NCBI RefSeq assembly: GCF_037076455.1 | Contig: NZ_AP028679.1 | Coordinates: 4,293,501 to 4,357,500 of the forward strand | Direction: 5' to 3' | DNA from: Desulfoferula mesophila | Lineage (GTDB): Bacteria; Desulfobacterota; Desulfarculia; Desulfarculales; Desulfarculaceae | DNA length: 64,000 nt | In this document: positions 1 through 8,571 of the stretch, piece by piece | Position numbering within the stretch: the first letter of the stretch is position 1 | Layout of the letters: every line of letters starts with the position of its first letter | Notes under the pieces: model-generated | Seen by the model: only the letters and a program-made list of their open reading frames with translations | Told to the model about the DNA's origin: nothing | Databases searched by the model: none | Position numbers and translations under genes: made by a program

Positions 1-549
1 GAATAAGCGCTTCCCCTTGCGGATCAGTTCCCCATTCTTTCGAGTAGTCTTGGCCTCTGGAACAGGAACCATCTCGGGCTCGGGTTCCTGGTATCGCTCA
101 TCATCGGGCCACGCGATCCTGGCGATGGCTTCGAGTTGGGGGACCTTAAGGAGGCCAACTTCGTCTATTTCGTGGAAAGCGTTAGTAAGCCTTTCCTTTC
201 GATTGTCATAGGTGAACGCATCAACGAGGAGATAGAGCGCGGCGGTTTCTGGAGGCACATCTCTCTTGGGCCCGAAGGCGTACAACTCCGTTTTCCACTC
301 CCAGTCCGCGTTCGCCCATTGCAACCAGAGCAACCAGTGGCTGCCTTGCTCATTGGAAGAAAGGAAAAAGCGATCCACTAGGCAATGCGCTGGAGACCAG
401 GACCAGAACACCCCGGCCAAGAATTGGGCTTCTTCTGGTATCTCTGTTGCCACCAGTTCTGGGGGTAGGTTCTCCTCGCCCGCTCTGTGGCAGATGAATC
501 CCTTGGGTCTTTCGGGCAGTACAAGGCTCTTTCTAGGCTTGGTGACCAT
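1..549 (-). CDS. Hypothetical protein, 3' end outside window
   Basis: The frame is open for 183 codons from an ATG at 549 to the window edge, so the C-terminus is missing. A strong ribosome-binding site (AGGAAGG) lies 8-10 bases before the ATG. The protein begins MVTKPRKSLVLPERPKGF and is rich in Trp and acidic residues in its first half (e.g. WLLWLQWANADWEWK), followed by a Pro/Glu-rich linker and a basic stretch near the edge. There is no signal peptide or membrane segment. I do not recognise the family. It lies downstream of a SAM-I riboswitch (741-831), but two terminator-like hairpins separate them and nothing in the protein suggests methionine metabolism. Confidence 0.65.
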   Translation of the reverse strand, partial: MVTKPRKSLVLPERPKGFICHRAGEENLPPELVATEIPEEAQFLAGVFWSWSPAHCLVDRFFLSSNEQGSHWLLWLQWANADWEWKTELYAFGPKRDVPPETAALYLLVDAFTYDNRKERLTNAFHEIDEVGLLKVPQLEAIARIAWPDDERYQEPEPEMVPVPEAKTTRKNGELIRKGKRLF

Positions 550-576
550 GACGGTTTCCTTCCTGCCAAAAGCCAA

Positions 577-603
577 AGCCCCACACCAGAACGGCGCGGG
601 GCT
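577..603 (-). terminator. Hairpin with T-rich tail before the 1-549 gene
   Basis: On the minus strand, stem AGCCCC/GGGGCT (603-598 with 582-577) is followed by TTTGGCTTTT, ending about 20 bases before the start codon of the leftward gene. It looks like an intrinsic terminator, or the end of an earlier leader, and would limit read-through from the riboswitch into the gene. Confidence 0.45.
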
Positions 604-692
604 CGACTCTGGCGCTTTAGCTAGATTTGTTTAAGGTGAGCTGCAAGCTGCCGTTCAAATCGCTCACCGGCTCCGCCACTGGGCGGCAGGCC

Positions 693-719
693 AAAAAAAT
701 GCCCCCTCAAGGAGGAGGC
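693..719 (-). terminator. Intrinsic terminator of the SAM riboswitch
   Basis: On the minus strand GCCTCC (719-714) pairs with GGGGGC (706-701) around a 7-base loop and is followed at once by ATTTTTTT. It lies 22 bases after the SAM-I aptamer, the normal place for the expression platform of a riboswitch that stops transcription when SAM is bound. Confidence 0.7.
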
Positions 720-740
720 CTCCCCTTTGTCATCATGACC

Positions 741-831
741 TCATCGTTCCCTCTCGGGCTGGCTTTGGCACCTTGCGGGTGCAGGTTGCCGAGCGGTCAT
801 AGGGCCAGTTCCCTCGCGCCTCTCTTGATAT
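741..831 (-). promoter_or_regulatory. SAM-I (S-box) riboswitch aptamer
   Basis: Read on the minus strand, this segment carries the conserved S-box core in order: TATCAAGAGAGG, GAGGGAACTGGCCCTATGA, CGGCAACC, AAGGTGCCAA and GATGA. These match the class I SAM riboswitch consensus, including the kink-turn and the SAM-binding core. The closing P1 stem (TATC with GATG) looks short. A TATAAT -10 box lies just upstream (845-840), and a terminator follows at 719-693. SAM-I riboswitches normally control methionine or cysteine genes, but no such gene follows inside the window. The call rests on visual consensus matching. Confidence 0.88.
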
Positions 832-845
832 TTAATTTAATTATA

Positions 846-1186
846 GCACTCTTTTTCGGATTGCCCTCCCTACCAACGCATGCAAGCCGCTACAGACAGC
901 TTTTCTGCAGGAACCTCTACCCCAACCCTTCGCCGGATGGGACCATCGATTCTGGTCAAGGAATTCTCCCATGATACCCACAGAAAGATGCTCTCCGCAG
1001 GGTCCCCAGCTTACCTTGTAAATACTCTTATGATTTTGGTTGGGTGGGGATTATTCAAAGGTATAGCCGACTACATTCATTTGACCGCGTGGTCGTCGTT
1101 TTGCAACTGCAAGTGTAAAACACCTCGCTAACTTGGGGTGGTTTGGTGACCACAATGCTAATCACGGCTCCCCCGGGGCTCGAGCT
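846..1186. other. Intergenic stretch without a gene
   Basis: I see no convincing coding frame. It holds the upstream edge of the riboswitch promoter and one copy of the imperfect direct repeat that also lies on the other side of the MFS gene. Confidence 0.5.
982..1072. repeat. Imperfect direct repeat, copy A
   Basis: About 90 bp, with its best blocks CTCTTATGATTTT, GTTGGGTGG and TAGCCGACT, matching 2406-2495 in the same orientation. The two copies bracket the MFS gene at 1187-2377: this one lies past its 3' end, the other in its upstream region. Most differences are single-base changes. Confidence 0.75.
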
Positions 1187-2377
1187 TTACTCGCTCGGCG
1201 TACTCAGGGGCAGGCGCAGGGCGAAGGGCGTACCGATGAGGCCAAGGCAGGCAGCGATGGCAAAGGCGGTCTGAAAGCCCAGCATGTCCACTAGCCACCC
1301 CACCAGCACCAGCACTCCCGAGGAGGTGGCGAAGGCCATGCCCATGTACAAGCCGTTTGCCGCCCCCCTCCGCCCGGCGGAGTGGTCCTGCACCAGGGCC
1401 AAGATCACCGGATTGGAGGCAAAGACGCTAAGACCCAGCACGGCCAGCAGCGGCCAGAGCAGCCAGCCGGAGCTGTAGTTGAAAGCCAGCATGGCCAGGG
1501 GGGCCACCAGCATTACGGCCACCAGTACCGGACGACGGCCGACCCGGTCGGAAAGCCAGCCGCCCAAGAAGGCGCCCCCCACTCCGGCCAGCTCCAGTAC
1601 GGCCAGGCCAGTGCCGCCCAGGGCCACACTGTAACCCCGCCCCACTAGATACACCGGCAAATAGATCATCAGGGTCCACAGCACGAAGCTGCGGCAGGCC
1701 ACTAGGCCCAGCAGGGGCAGTAGGAGGCCCTTCAGGGCCCGCCACACCTTAACCAGCGACTCGGGGTCACGTCCGGTGGCCCCCACGGTGGAGGCGCGGC
1801 GGAACACTGACCACAGATACAGCGAGCAGGCTAATCCCAATGTCATGAGGGGCCACATATGGCCGAAGCCCAGCCAGGTCAGGGCGCCAACCGCAGCCAG
1901 GGGCCCAAGGGTGCGGGCCGACTCGCCGCCCACCATGAAAAAGCTCATGCCCCGGCCCAGCTGGCTGCCCGCGGACCGGGTAATGAACACCGGCCCTATG
2001 GTGTGGTAGGCCGCCGATCCGATGCCGGTGAACAGCAAGAGCAGGCATACCGCCCAATAGGACGGGGCCGCGCCTATGAGGCTCATGCACATCGCCACCA
2101 GTCCGGGCGCGGCCACGAAAAGCAGGCGCAGGTTCACTCGGTCCACCAGCATGCCCAGCAGGGGGTTGAAGTAGAAGGCCAGCACCGCGAAGACGTTGAG
2201 CACCCCGGCCTGGAACATGCTCAGGGAAAATTCGGCAATGATCAGGGGGAGCAGGGGGGGCAAAAAGGCGGTAAAGATGTCGTGCACCATGTGCCCGACC
2301 GAGGCGGCGATCACCTGGTTGGCGCGGAGGCTGCCGCCGGGAGCCGGTTCCTCAGTTGGGCTTGGCATCGCTTTCAT
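1187..2377 (-). CDS. MFS exporter, fosmidomycin-resistance (Fsr) type
   Basis: A 396-residue inner-membrane transporter of the major facilitator superfamily with about 12 hydrophobic segments. The first helix contains VGHMVHDIFTAFLPPLLPLI, closely resembling the start of Fsr-type fosmidomycin-resistance proteins, and the loop LSDRVGRRP matches the MFS signature between helices. The length is normal for Fsr proteins. The family exports fosmidomycin and other small molecules by proton antiport, but the natural substrate here is unknown. It is a single gene reading away from decayed IS DNA, enclosed by two copies of a 90-bp direct repeat, which suggests it moved or was duplicated as a unit. Start at M1 or M4 cannot be separated. 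Confidence 0.85.
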   Translation of the reverse strand: MKAMPSPTEEPAPGGSLRANQVIAASVGHMVHDIFTAFLPPLLPLIIAEFSLSMFQAGVLNVFAVLAFYFNPLLGMLVDRVNLRLLFVAAPGLVAMCMSLIGAAPSYWAVCLLLLFTGIGSAAYHTIGPVFITRSAGSQLGRGMSFFMVGGESARTLGPLAAVGALTWLGFGHMWPLMTLGLACSLYLWSVFRRASTVGATGRDPESLVKVWRALKGLLLPLLGLVACRSFVLWTLMIYLPVYLVGRGYSVALGGTGLAVLELAGVGGAFLGGWLSDRVGRRPVLVAVMLVAPLAMLAFNYSSGWLLWPLLAVLGLSVFASNPVILALVQDHSAGRRGAANGLYMGMAFATSSGVLVLVGWLVDMLGFQTAFAIAACLGLIGTPFALRLPLSTPSE

Positions 2378-2405
2378 TCAATTCTTTCGCCAAATAATTC
2401 CCATC

Positions 2406-2495
2406 GAGAAATACTTTCTGCAAGCTCCCCATAGTACCTTATAAAAGCTCTTATGATTTTAGTTGGGTGGAAATTATTAAAAGGTTTAGCCGACT
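2406..2495. repeat. Imperfect direct repeat, copy B
   Basis: Partner of 982-1072, lying just upstream of the MFS gene. Shared blocks are CTCTTATGATTTT, GTTGGGTGG and TAGCCGACT. If the repeat carries the promoter of the MFS gene, the copy past its 3' end is a leftover of a duplication or insertion. Confidence 0.75.
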
Positions 2496-2523
2496 CCCGT
2501 CAATGAATTTATAGCCCGATGAC

Positions 2524-2874
2524 TTAGAGTTGCAATCGCACCCATAAATTATTAAGCAATACGTCCACCATCTGTGCCTGAATCATCCCACGGCCTCCCT
2601 TGCTTGGAAACATCCACTTTCCCATATTCTCAAGCGAAGTCGTGATTCTCATAGTGTCGCCCATCATCCGCCGCTTGCCCGCCTCCAGAAACTCCTTGCT
2701 CCAGCTGTAGTACAAATTTGGGGCTATCCCCTCCCGGCGGCAGAGCTCGGCGATGCTCTCCTCGCCCCGCAGACCCTCCAAGACGATGCGGATCTTCTCC
2801 TCGGCCGAGTACTTCCTACGGGTCTTCCGCCTGATCTCCCGGACCTTCCCTTCAACTGCTTCACTCTGGCTCAT
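2524..2874 (-). pseudogene. IS3-family transposase OrfA, degenerate 3' half
   Basis: Residues 15-70 are a normal OrfA helix-turn-helix domain (KYSAEEKIRIVLEGLRGEES, then AELCRREGIAPNLYYSWSKE). After about residue 75 the frame no longer resembles OrfA, so the gene is broken. Its ribosome-binding site AAGGAGTGAGCC and the element's left end (terminus near 2957-2944, TGTTTGGTGTCAGAG on the minus strand) are preserved. The same left end occurs at 44229. Abutting the left terminus is a fragment of OrfB in the opposite direction (2967-3110), so one copy appears to have inserted into, or recombined with, another. Confidence 0.8.
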
Positions 2875-2966
2875 GGCTCACTCCTTTGGGTGCCGATTCT
2901 ACCCAGGAGTATCCATTAGCTAACACCTCAAATCTGTCTCAGAGGCTCTGACACCAAACATTTTAC

Positions 2967-3141
2967 CAACTGATGAGTTTCACTGATGACGTGGACTTGA
3001 ACCGGAAACTGGTCGAGTGGGAAGACTTCTACAACTACTGCCGCCCCCATAGATCATTGAAAGGAAAAACGCCTTACGAAGTGCTCAGAGAAAAGCTACA
3101 ATCGACATGATCAATGTGCAGCGAGGTCTGAGTCCTCACAA
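2967..3141 (+). pseudogene. IS3-family transposase OrfB C-terminal fragment plus right end
   Basis: The open frame to the TGA at 3108-3110 reads TDDVDLNRKLVEWEDFYNYC, then RPHRSLKGKTPYEVLREKLQ, the end of the integrase core of IS3/IS481-type transposases, including the conserved YN..RPH...GK.PYE pattern. After the stop, GCGAGGTCTGAGTCCTCAC (about 3121-3139) is the element's right end. The same end and OrfB fragment recur in reverse at 35178-35340. The two right ends face each other across the 32 kb catabolic block. Confidence 0.8.
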
Positions 3142-3203
3142 AAATGAAACCCAGAGAAGCACCTCACTTAGCTATAGTAAAAAATATAGTACAAACATAA
3201 GCA

Positions 3204-4310
3204 ATGGTGAAACGCGTGTCATCCTTATTTGAAACTACCAACTTAGCCGGAATGAAGCTACGCAACCGACTGGTTCGCTCCGCCACCTGGGAACGCATGG
3301 CCGATGAAAGGGGCCACCTCACCCCTCGCCTGGAGCAAACGCTTTTACGCATAGCAGAGGGTGGCGTGGCCCTTATCTTTCCCGGCTATGCCTTTGTAAC
3401 CGCCCAGGAGCAGCCCAATCCAGGCATGATGGGAATCCATGATGATGCCTGTGTACCCGGTCTTCGGGGTATGACCGACGAGGTACATGAGCGGGGCGCA
3501 GTCATAGGGCTGCAGATGGTATATGGCGGCTCCCTTACCAACTACCGGCCCGAGGGCCGGCTGATCTGGGGGCCATCGGCGGTAACCCACCCCCTTACCG
3601 GCGTGACACCCCAAGCCATGAGCCATGAGGACATAGCCGCGTTGGTGGAAGCGTTTGCCCTGGCCGCTGGCAGGGCCCAGCGGGCGGGTTTTGATTGCGT
3701 GCAACTGCACAGTTCCCACGGCTATTTGCTAAGCCAATTCCTTTCCCCTGTATTCAACCGCCGCGAAGACGACTACGGCGGTTCAGTGCAAAACCGCTGC
3801 CGCATTCACCTGGAAATATTAGCTGGCATACGCCAGGAGTTGGGCGAAAATTACCCGGTGCTAATTAAAATCAACTGCGAAGACTTTATACCAGGTGGGC
3901 TCACCGCAACCGATAGTCTGGAGGCATGCCGTTTACTGGATCAGGCGGGGATCAGTGGCATCGAGATAAGTGGCGGGATGCGAACCAAAGACCCTGAGAC
4001 CTTCTTCATAAAACCCCACATATTAAAACCTGAGCAGCAGTGCTACTATTGTCCTTACGCTGCCGAGGTGGCCCAAAAGGTGTCGGCTCCGGTAATTTTG
4101 GTTGGTGGTAATCGCGATGCGCTAATGTTGCAGAATATATTGGATGACACGGCAATATCCTATTTCTCCTTGAGCCGCACCATAATAAGTGAACCGGACC
4201 TGGTTAACAAATGGCGTGAAGACCCCACCCACAAGCCCCGCTGTCTTGCCTGTAACAAATGTTTTGATCCGGAGGGGCATATATGCATTCTGGACCGCAA
4301 ACAATCCTAA
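3204..4310 (+). CDS. Old yellow enzyme family NADH:flavin oxidoreductase
   Basis: A 368-residue single-domain flavoprotein. Residues 5-335 form the FMN-binding TIM barrel of the OYE / 2-enoate reductase family, with the active-site HSSHGYLLSQFLSP (169-182) and the substrate-loop signature NRREDDYGGS (185-194). Such enzymes reduce activated C=C bonds of enones or enoates. The C-terminus carries Cys347, 350, 353 and 361 in a CxxCxxCx7C cluster, reminiscent of the 4Fe-4S ligands that follow the barrel in 2,4-dienoyl-CoA and 2-enoate reductases. The FAD/NAD(P)-binding domains those enzymes carry are absent. It is monocistronic, convergent with the next genes, and begins 60 bases after an IS right end. 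Confidence 0.85.
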   Translation: MVKRVSSLFETTNLAGMKLRNRLVRSATWERMADERGHLTPRLEQTLLRIAEGGVALIFPGYAFVTAQEQPNPGMMGIHDDACVPGLRGMTDEVHERGAVIGLQMVYGGSLTNYRPEGRLIWGPSAVTHPLTGVTPQAMSHEDIAALVEAFALAAGRAQRAGFDCVQLHSSHGYLLSQFLSPVFNRREDDYGGSVQNRCRIHLEILAGIRQELGENYPVLIKINCEDFIPGGLTATDSLEACRLLDQAGISGIEISGGMRTKDPETFFIKPHILKPEQQCYYCPYAAEVAQKVSAPVILVGGNRDALMLQNILDDTAISYFSLSRTIISEPDLVNKWREDPTHKPRCLACNKCFDPEGHICILDRKQS

Positions 4311-4364
4311 GGACAATGGGGCCTAGCCGAGCGACCACAATCCCTGATAAGTTTCCACCTTTGT

Positions 4365-5213
4365 TTAATATTGGTAAAAGCCGCGTCCAGACTTACGACC
4401 CAACCAGCCTTGGTCCACATACTTCCTGAGCAAGGGGCAGGGACGGTATTTGCCGTCGCCCAGCTCCTTGTGCAACACCTCCATGATGGCCAAGCAGGTA
4501 TCCAGGCCGATGAGGTCGGCCAGGGTCAGGGGGCCCATGGGGTGGGCCATGCCCAGCTTCATGATCTGGTCAATGTCCTCGGGCGTGCCCACCCCCTCCA
4601 CTACGCAGTAGATGGCCTCATTGATCATGGGCATGAGGATGCGGTTGGCCACGAAGCCGGGATAGTCGTTGGCCGGCACCGGCACCTTGCCCAGGGCCTT
4701 AGCCAGCTCCATGACTGTATCAAAGGTTTCGTCGCTGGTGGCCAGGCCGCTAATCACCTCCACCAGTTTCATCATGGGCACCGGGTTCATGAAATGCATG
4801 CCGATGACCAGTTCGGGGCGCCCGGTCACGCCGGCGATCTTGGTGATGCTGATGGAGCTGGTGTTGCTGGCCAGTATCACGCCCTCGGGGCAGATTTCGT
4901 CCAACTGACGGAAAATGTTCAGTTTGAGGCCCACGTTCTCGGTGGCAGCTTCCACCACGATGTCGGCCTGGGCCATGTCCTCCAGATCGACGGTGGTCTT
5001 GATGCGATCCAGGATGGCTTGCTGGTCCTCGGCGGTGATTTTTTCTTTTTTGACCAGGCGGGCCAGGCTGCCACTGATGGTGTCCATGCCCCTCTGACAG
5101 AATTCTTCCTTGATGTCGCTCATGATCACATTGAGGTCCGCAGCGGCCGCCACCTGGGCGATGCCGTTACCCATCTGACCAGAACCGATGACGCCAATTT
5201 TCTTTATTCCCAT
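4365..5213 (-). CDS. 3-hydroxyacyl-CoA (3-hydroxybutyryl-CoA) dehydrogenase, copy 1
   Basis: A 282-residue soluble enzyme that oxidises (S)-3-hydroxyacyl-CoA to 3-oxoacyl-CoA with NAD+. The Rossmann motif GSGQMG is at 10-15, the catalytic region SNTSSISI at 117-124 with His140 in GMHFMNPVP, and the C-terminal dimerisation domain contains [14 protein letters not shown]. The ATG at 5213 is preceded by AAGGAG, so longer upstream starts are unlikely. It follows thiolase copy 1 by 29 bases and completes the last two steps of beta-oxidation. A second gene of exactly the same length and arrangement lies at 17580-18428. Confidence 0.93.
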   Translation of the reverse strand: MGIKKIGVIGSGQMGNGIAQVAAAADLNVIMSDIKEEFCQRGMDTISGSLARLVKKEKITAEDQQAILDRIKTTVDLEDMAQADIVVEAATENVGLKLNIFRQLDEICPEGVILASNTSSISITKIAGVTGRPELVIGMHFMNPVPMMKLVEVISGLATSDETFDTVMELAKALGKVPVPANDYPGFVANRILMPMINEAIYCVVEGVGTPEDIDQIMKLGMAHPMGPLTLADLIGLDTCLAIMEVLHKELGDGKYRPCPLLRKYVDQGWLGRKSGRGFYQY

Positions 5214-5242
5214 GAGTGTTGCTCCTTGCCATGTCTTGCGCG

Positions 5243-6421
5243 CTACAGATTTTCCATGATGAGACTTACCGCTTCCCCGCCGCCCAAGCACAGACTAGCC
5301 ATGCCCGTGGCCACACCGGTGTCCTTCATGGCGTAGATCAAGGTGGTCAAGACTCGGGCTCCAGAAGCCCCTATTGGGTGTCCTATGGAAAGCGCCCCGC
5401 CATAAATGTTTATCTTGGCCGGGTCCAATCCCAGCTCCCTCTGCACCGCCAGGGAGCTGGAGGCGAAAGCCTCGTTGACCTCCATCAAATCGATGTCCTT
5501 CGGGTCGATGCCCTGCTTGGCCGCCACCTTGGGGATGGAGTAGATGGGCGCCGCCAAGACGTAACTGGGCTCGATGCCCGCCGCGCCCTGGGCCCCCACC
5601 TTGACCATCGGCGCGCAGCCCAGGTCCCGGGCCCGCTCCGCGCTCATCACCACCATTGCCGCCGCCCCGTCGTTTAGGCTGGAGGCGTTGCCGGCGGTCA
5701 CCGTGCCGTCTTTTTTGAACACCGGTCTGAGCGAACCCAGCTTGTCCAGGTCCGGGGCCATGAGCCCCTCGTCCCGCTTGACCACCTTGGGCTCGCCCTT
5801 GCGCTGGGCAATCTCCACCGGCACGATCTGGGCTTCGAAGCGGCCCTCGTCGGCCGCCTTGAGGCTTTTCTCGTAGGACTCGAAGGCGAACAGGTCCTGA
5901 TCGATCCGGCCCACCCCGTACTTCTCGGCGCAGTACTCGGCGCTCATGCCCATGTGGAAGTCGTTGAGATGGTCCCACAGGCCGTCGTGCACCATGGAGT
6001 CGATCACCTTGTCGTCGCCCATGCGATAACCGCTGCGGGCCTTGGGCAGCAGGTAGGGCGCATTGGACATGCTCTCCATGCCCCCGGCCACCACCACCTC
6101 GGCATCGCCGCAGGCCACCGCCTGGGCCGCCAGCATCACCGCCTTGAGCCCCGAGCCGCAGACCTTGTTCACCGTGATGCAGCCCACGTCATGGGGCAGG
6201 CCGGCCATGAGCACCGCCTGGCGGGCCGGGTTCTGGCCCAGGCCGGCGGGCAGCACGCAGCCCATGATGCACTCGTCCACCGCCGCTGCTTCGATGCCCG
6301 CCCGGGCGATGGCCTCATTGATCACCACCACCCCCAGCTGAGTGGCGCTCAGGCTGGAGAGCCCGCCCAGGAAGGAGCCCACCGGGGTGCGCACCGCGCT
6401 GGTTATAACTACTTCGCGCAT
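5243..6421 (-). CDS. Acetyl-CoA acetyltransferase (thiolase), copy 1
   Basis: A 392-residue thiolase with the acyl-accepting Cys88 in [11 protein letters not shown], His348 in [10 protein letters not shown] and Cys378 in CLGGGE, all intact and at normal positions. It catalyses CoA-dependent cleavage of 3-oxoacyl-CoA (or the reverse condensation). It is co-transcribed with the hydroxyacyl-CoA dehydrogenase downstream. It is highly similar to 18458-19636 with no length difference, but uses fewer GC-ending codons in places. The truncated hydrolase gene upstream suggests its original operon was cut by the IS21 element. Confidence 0.95.
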   Translation of the reverse strand: MREVVITSAVRTPVGSFLGGLSSLSATQLGVVVINEAIARAGIEAAAVDECIMGCVLPAGLGQNPARQAVLMAGLPHDVGCITVNKVCGSGLKAVMLAAQAVACGDAEVVVAGGMESMSNAPYLLPKARSGYRMGDDKVIDSMVHDGLWDHLNDFHMGMSAEYCAEKYGVGRIDQDLFAFESYEKSLKAADEGRFEAQIVPVEIAQRKGEPKVVKRDEGLMAPDLDKLGSLRPVFKKDGTVTAGNASSLNDGAAAMVVMSAERARDLGCAPMVKVGAQGAAGIEPSYVLAAPIYSIPKVAAKQGIDPKDIDLMEVNEAFASSSLAVQRELGLDPAKINIYGGALSIGHPIGASGARVLTTLIYAMKDTGVATGMASLCLGGGEAVSLIMENL

Positions 6422-6456
6422 GATATAAACATCTCCTTCAGATTAATCCGTAGGCA

Positions 6457-6919
6457 TCATTCTGATTCATTGTCCGGGCACCCCGGTTCAATCTCGGGGC
6501 GGGGCTCCAAGACAAGGTCTTGACCCGGCTCTAGGATCTGGACCTTTACTTGAGGCGCCGTTTGTCGGCATATCTGACGGAAAATCTCCCCATTCTCCGG
6601 ATTGTCCACATAGTGGATCGGCACAGCGAGTCCAACTCCCAGCCAGTCGGCGACCAGGGCCGCTTCCCGAGGGGACATCTCAGTGAAGTATCCTGGGAAC
6701 CCGCCCACAGGTATCAAGCCGACCTGCGGCCGGTAGAGCTGCCCAAAAAGCTGCAGGTCCATGAAGATGGCTGAATCGCCCATGGCATAGATCGAAACAC
6801 CGCCAGGGGTGGTGATCAGGAAGCTCATGGCAATCGATGAAATGAAGCCATCACCGAACTTCATGAAGGAAAGATGATCCGCCTTGAGCGAACGAATCAT
6901 GGTGTCCTGCACCGGAATC
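6457..6919 (-). pseudogene. UlaG-like metal-dependent hydrolase, 5' end removed by IS21
   Basis: The surviving C-terminal part reads IPVQDTMIRSLKADHLSF and then resembles the UlaG/UPF0173 branch of the metallo-beta-lactamase fold: TTPGGVSIYAMGDSAIFMDL, VGGFP, EMSPREAALVADWLGV and PIHYV. The N-terminal half with the HxHxDH zinc site is missing because the IS21 left end (6920) interrupts the frame, and the other half is not found past the element. The remaining open frame still has an internal ATG, but the fragment cannot form the active site. It ends 36 bases upstream of the thiolase start. Confidence 0.8.
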
Positions 6920-7071
6920 TGTAAATGGCGGTCCAAAAGCGAGACGATTTTAGTGGCGGTTGAAAACCGTGACACATTGATTCAGTTTTCTTCAGGTGTT
7001 TTGGTGCGATGGAGGCCATGGTGGCTTCCAGGCCAGGACTCTCTGGAGGAGCGGAAGGGGTGTACACGGAC

Positions 7072-8571
7072 ATGGATCAATGGGCCCGGATCAGACTTGA
7101 GTTGCGCGATGGCCAGGCGAGCAAGCGCGAGTTAATGCGTAGAGAGGGCATCCATTGGGATACCCTGCAAAAGATTCAGAATTTTCCCGAGCCTCCCGGA
7201 TACCGGCTCAGCACCCCCCGAGCCAAGCCCAAGCTTGGCCCCTACCTTGAGTTGATCGCCCGGATCATAAAAGAGGACAAAAAGGTTCCCAAGAAGCAAA
7301 GGCACACGGCCACGCGCATATATCACCGCATCAAGGAGGCGGGTTATCAGGGCAAGTACACCCAGGTAAAGGAGGCGGTGCGCGCAATCAAGCGCGTGAG
7401 CCAGGAGGTGTACATGCCCCTGGTCCATCGTCCCGGCGAGGCGCAGGTGGACTTTGGCTATGCCCTGGCCAAGGTTTCCGGGGAGCTTCGCAAGATAGCG
7501 CTTTTTATCATGGCCTTGCCGTACTCCGATGCCTTTTTCGTGGCGGCCTTCGACAAGGAGTGCAGCGAGAGCTACTGGGAAGGGCATGCCAGGGCGTTCG
7601 AGTTTTTCGGTGGGGTGCCCCACCGGATCAGTTACGACAATAGCAAGGTCCTGGTTTCCAAGATCATAGGGCCTCATGAGCGCAAGCTGACCGATGGTTT
7701 TCTCAAGCTGCAGAGCCATTACCTTTTTCGGGAGCATTTTTGTCGGGTGCGGCGTCCAAACGAGAAGGGCGTGGTGGAAGGGGTGGTCAAGTACGCCCGG
7801 CAGAATTTTTTGGTGCCAGTGCCCCAGGTGAAGGACCTGGCCGAGCTCAATGCCATGCTTTTAAGGCAGTGCCGCGACGACATGAAGCGCCGTTTGCGTG
7901 GCAAGGGCGGTAGCAAGGCCGAGGTTTTGCAGGAAGACCAGACAGCCTTTGTCCCCCTGCCTCCCTCCCGCTTCGATGCCTGCCGCAAACAGCCTACCCG
8001 GGCCAATTCATTGTCCCTGGTCCGCTTCGACGACAATGACTACTCGGTGCCGGTGGCTTGTGCCCACCATGAAATTGTGGCCAAGGGCTATGTGGATCGG
8101 GTGGTGCTCTGCCACCATGACGTGGTGGTGGCCCGCCACTCCCGATCCTGGGGCAAGGAAGGGGTGTTTTTCGACTACCGGCATTATCTGCCCTTGCTGG
8201 AGCGCAAGCCTGGCTCCCTGGACCACGCCCGCCCCCTGGCTGACCTAGATCTGTCTGAGTGCTTTGAGGTCTTGAGGCGGCGGCTGGTGGCCGGGGAAGA
8301 CATGCCTGGCCAGGGCACCCGTAAATACATAAAGGTCCTACGTTTGCTGGAGGACCACTCCATGGCCAGACTGAAGCGGGCGGTGGAGCAGGCATTGTAC
8401 GCGGGAGCCTATGCCCCGGAGGCCATTGTCCACCTGCTGGAGCCGCCATCATCAGGGCCCGCGGCCACCTTCCTGCTGGACGGTCGTGAGCACCTGGGCC
8501 GAGTGAGCGTGGCCGGGCCCGATATCACAGTCTATGACTCCCTCCTCGCGCAGGGAGGGGCGCTGTCATGA
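7072..8571 (+). CDS. istA: IS21 transposase IstA, copy 1
   Basis: A 499-residue transposase. The N-terminal helix-turn-helix (MDQWARIRLELRDGQASKRE, then EGIHWDTLQKI) is followed by the DDE catalytic core, with Asp in RPGEAQVDFGYA, Asp in RISYDNSKV and Glu in KGVVEGVVKYARQNF. The C-terminal beta-barrel part contains NSLSLVRFDDNDYSVP. The ATG at 7072 gives the family's usual N-terminus MDQW and follows GGAAGGGG; an in-frame ATG at 7009 would add 21 residues unlike the family. The protein is identical to copy 2 (45154-46653). Confidence 0.95.
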   Translation: MDQWARIRLELRDGQASKRELMRREGIHWDTLQKIQNFPEPPGYRLSTPRAKPKLGPYLELIARIIKEDKKVPKKQRHTATRIYHRIKEAGYQGKYTQVKEAVRAIKRVSQEVYMPLVHRPGEAQVDFGYALAKVSGELRKIALFIMALPYSDAFFVAAFDKECSESYWEGHARAFEFFGGVPHRISYDNSKVLVSKIIGPHERKLTDGFLKLQSHYLFREHFCRVRRPNEKGVVEGVVKYARQNFLVPVPQVKDLAELNAMLLRQCRDDMKRRLRGKGGSKAEVLQEDQTAFVPLPPSRFDACRKQPTRANSLSLVRFDDNDYSVPVACAHHEIVAKGYVDRVVLCHHDVVVARHSRSWGKEGVFFDYRHYLPLLERKPGSLDHARPLADLDLSECFEVLRRRLVAGEDMPGQGTRKYIKVLRLLEDHSMARLKRAVEQALYAGAYAPEAIVHLLEPPSSGPAATFLLDGREHLGRVSVAGPDITVYDSLLAQGGALS

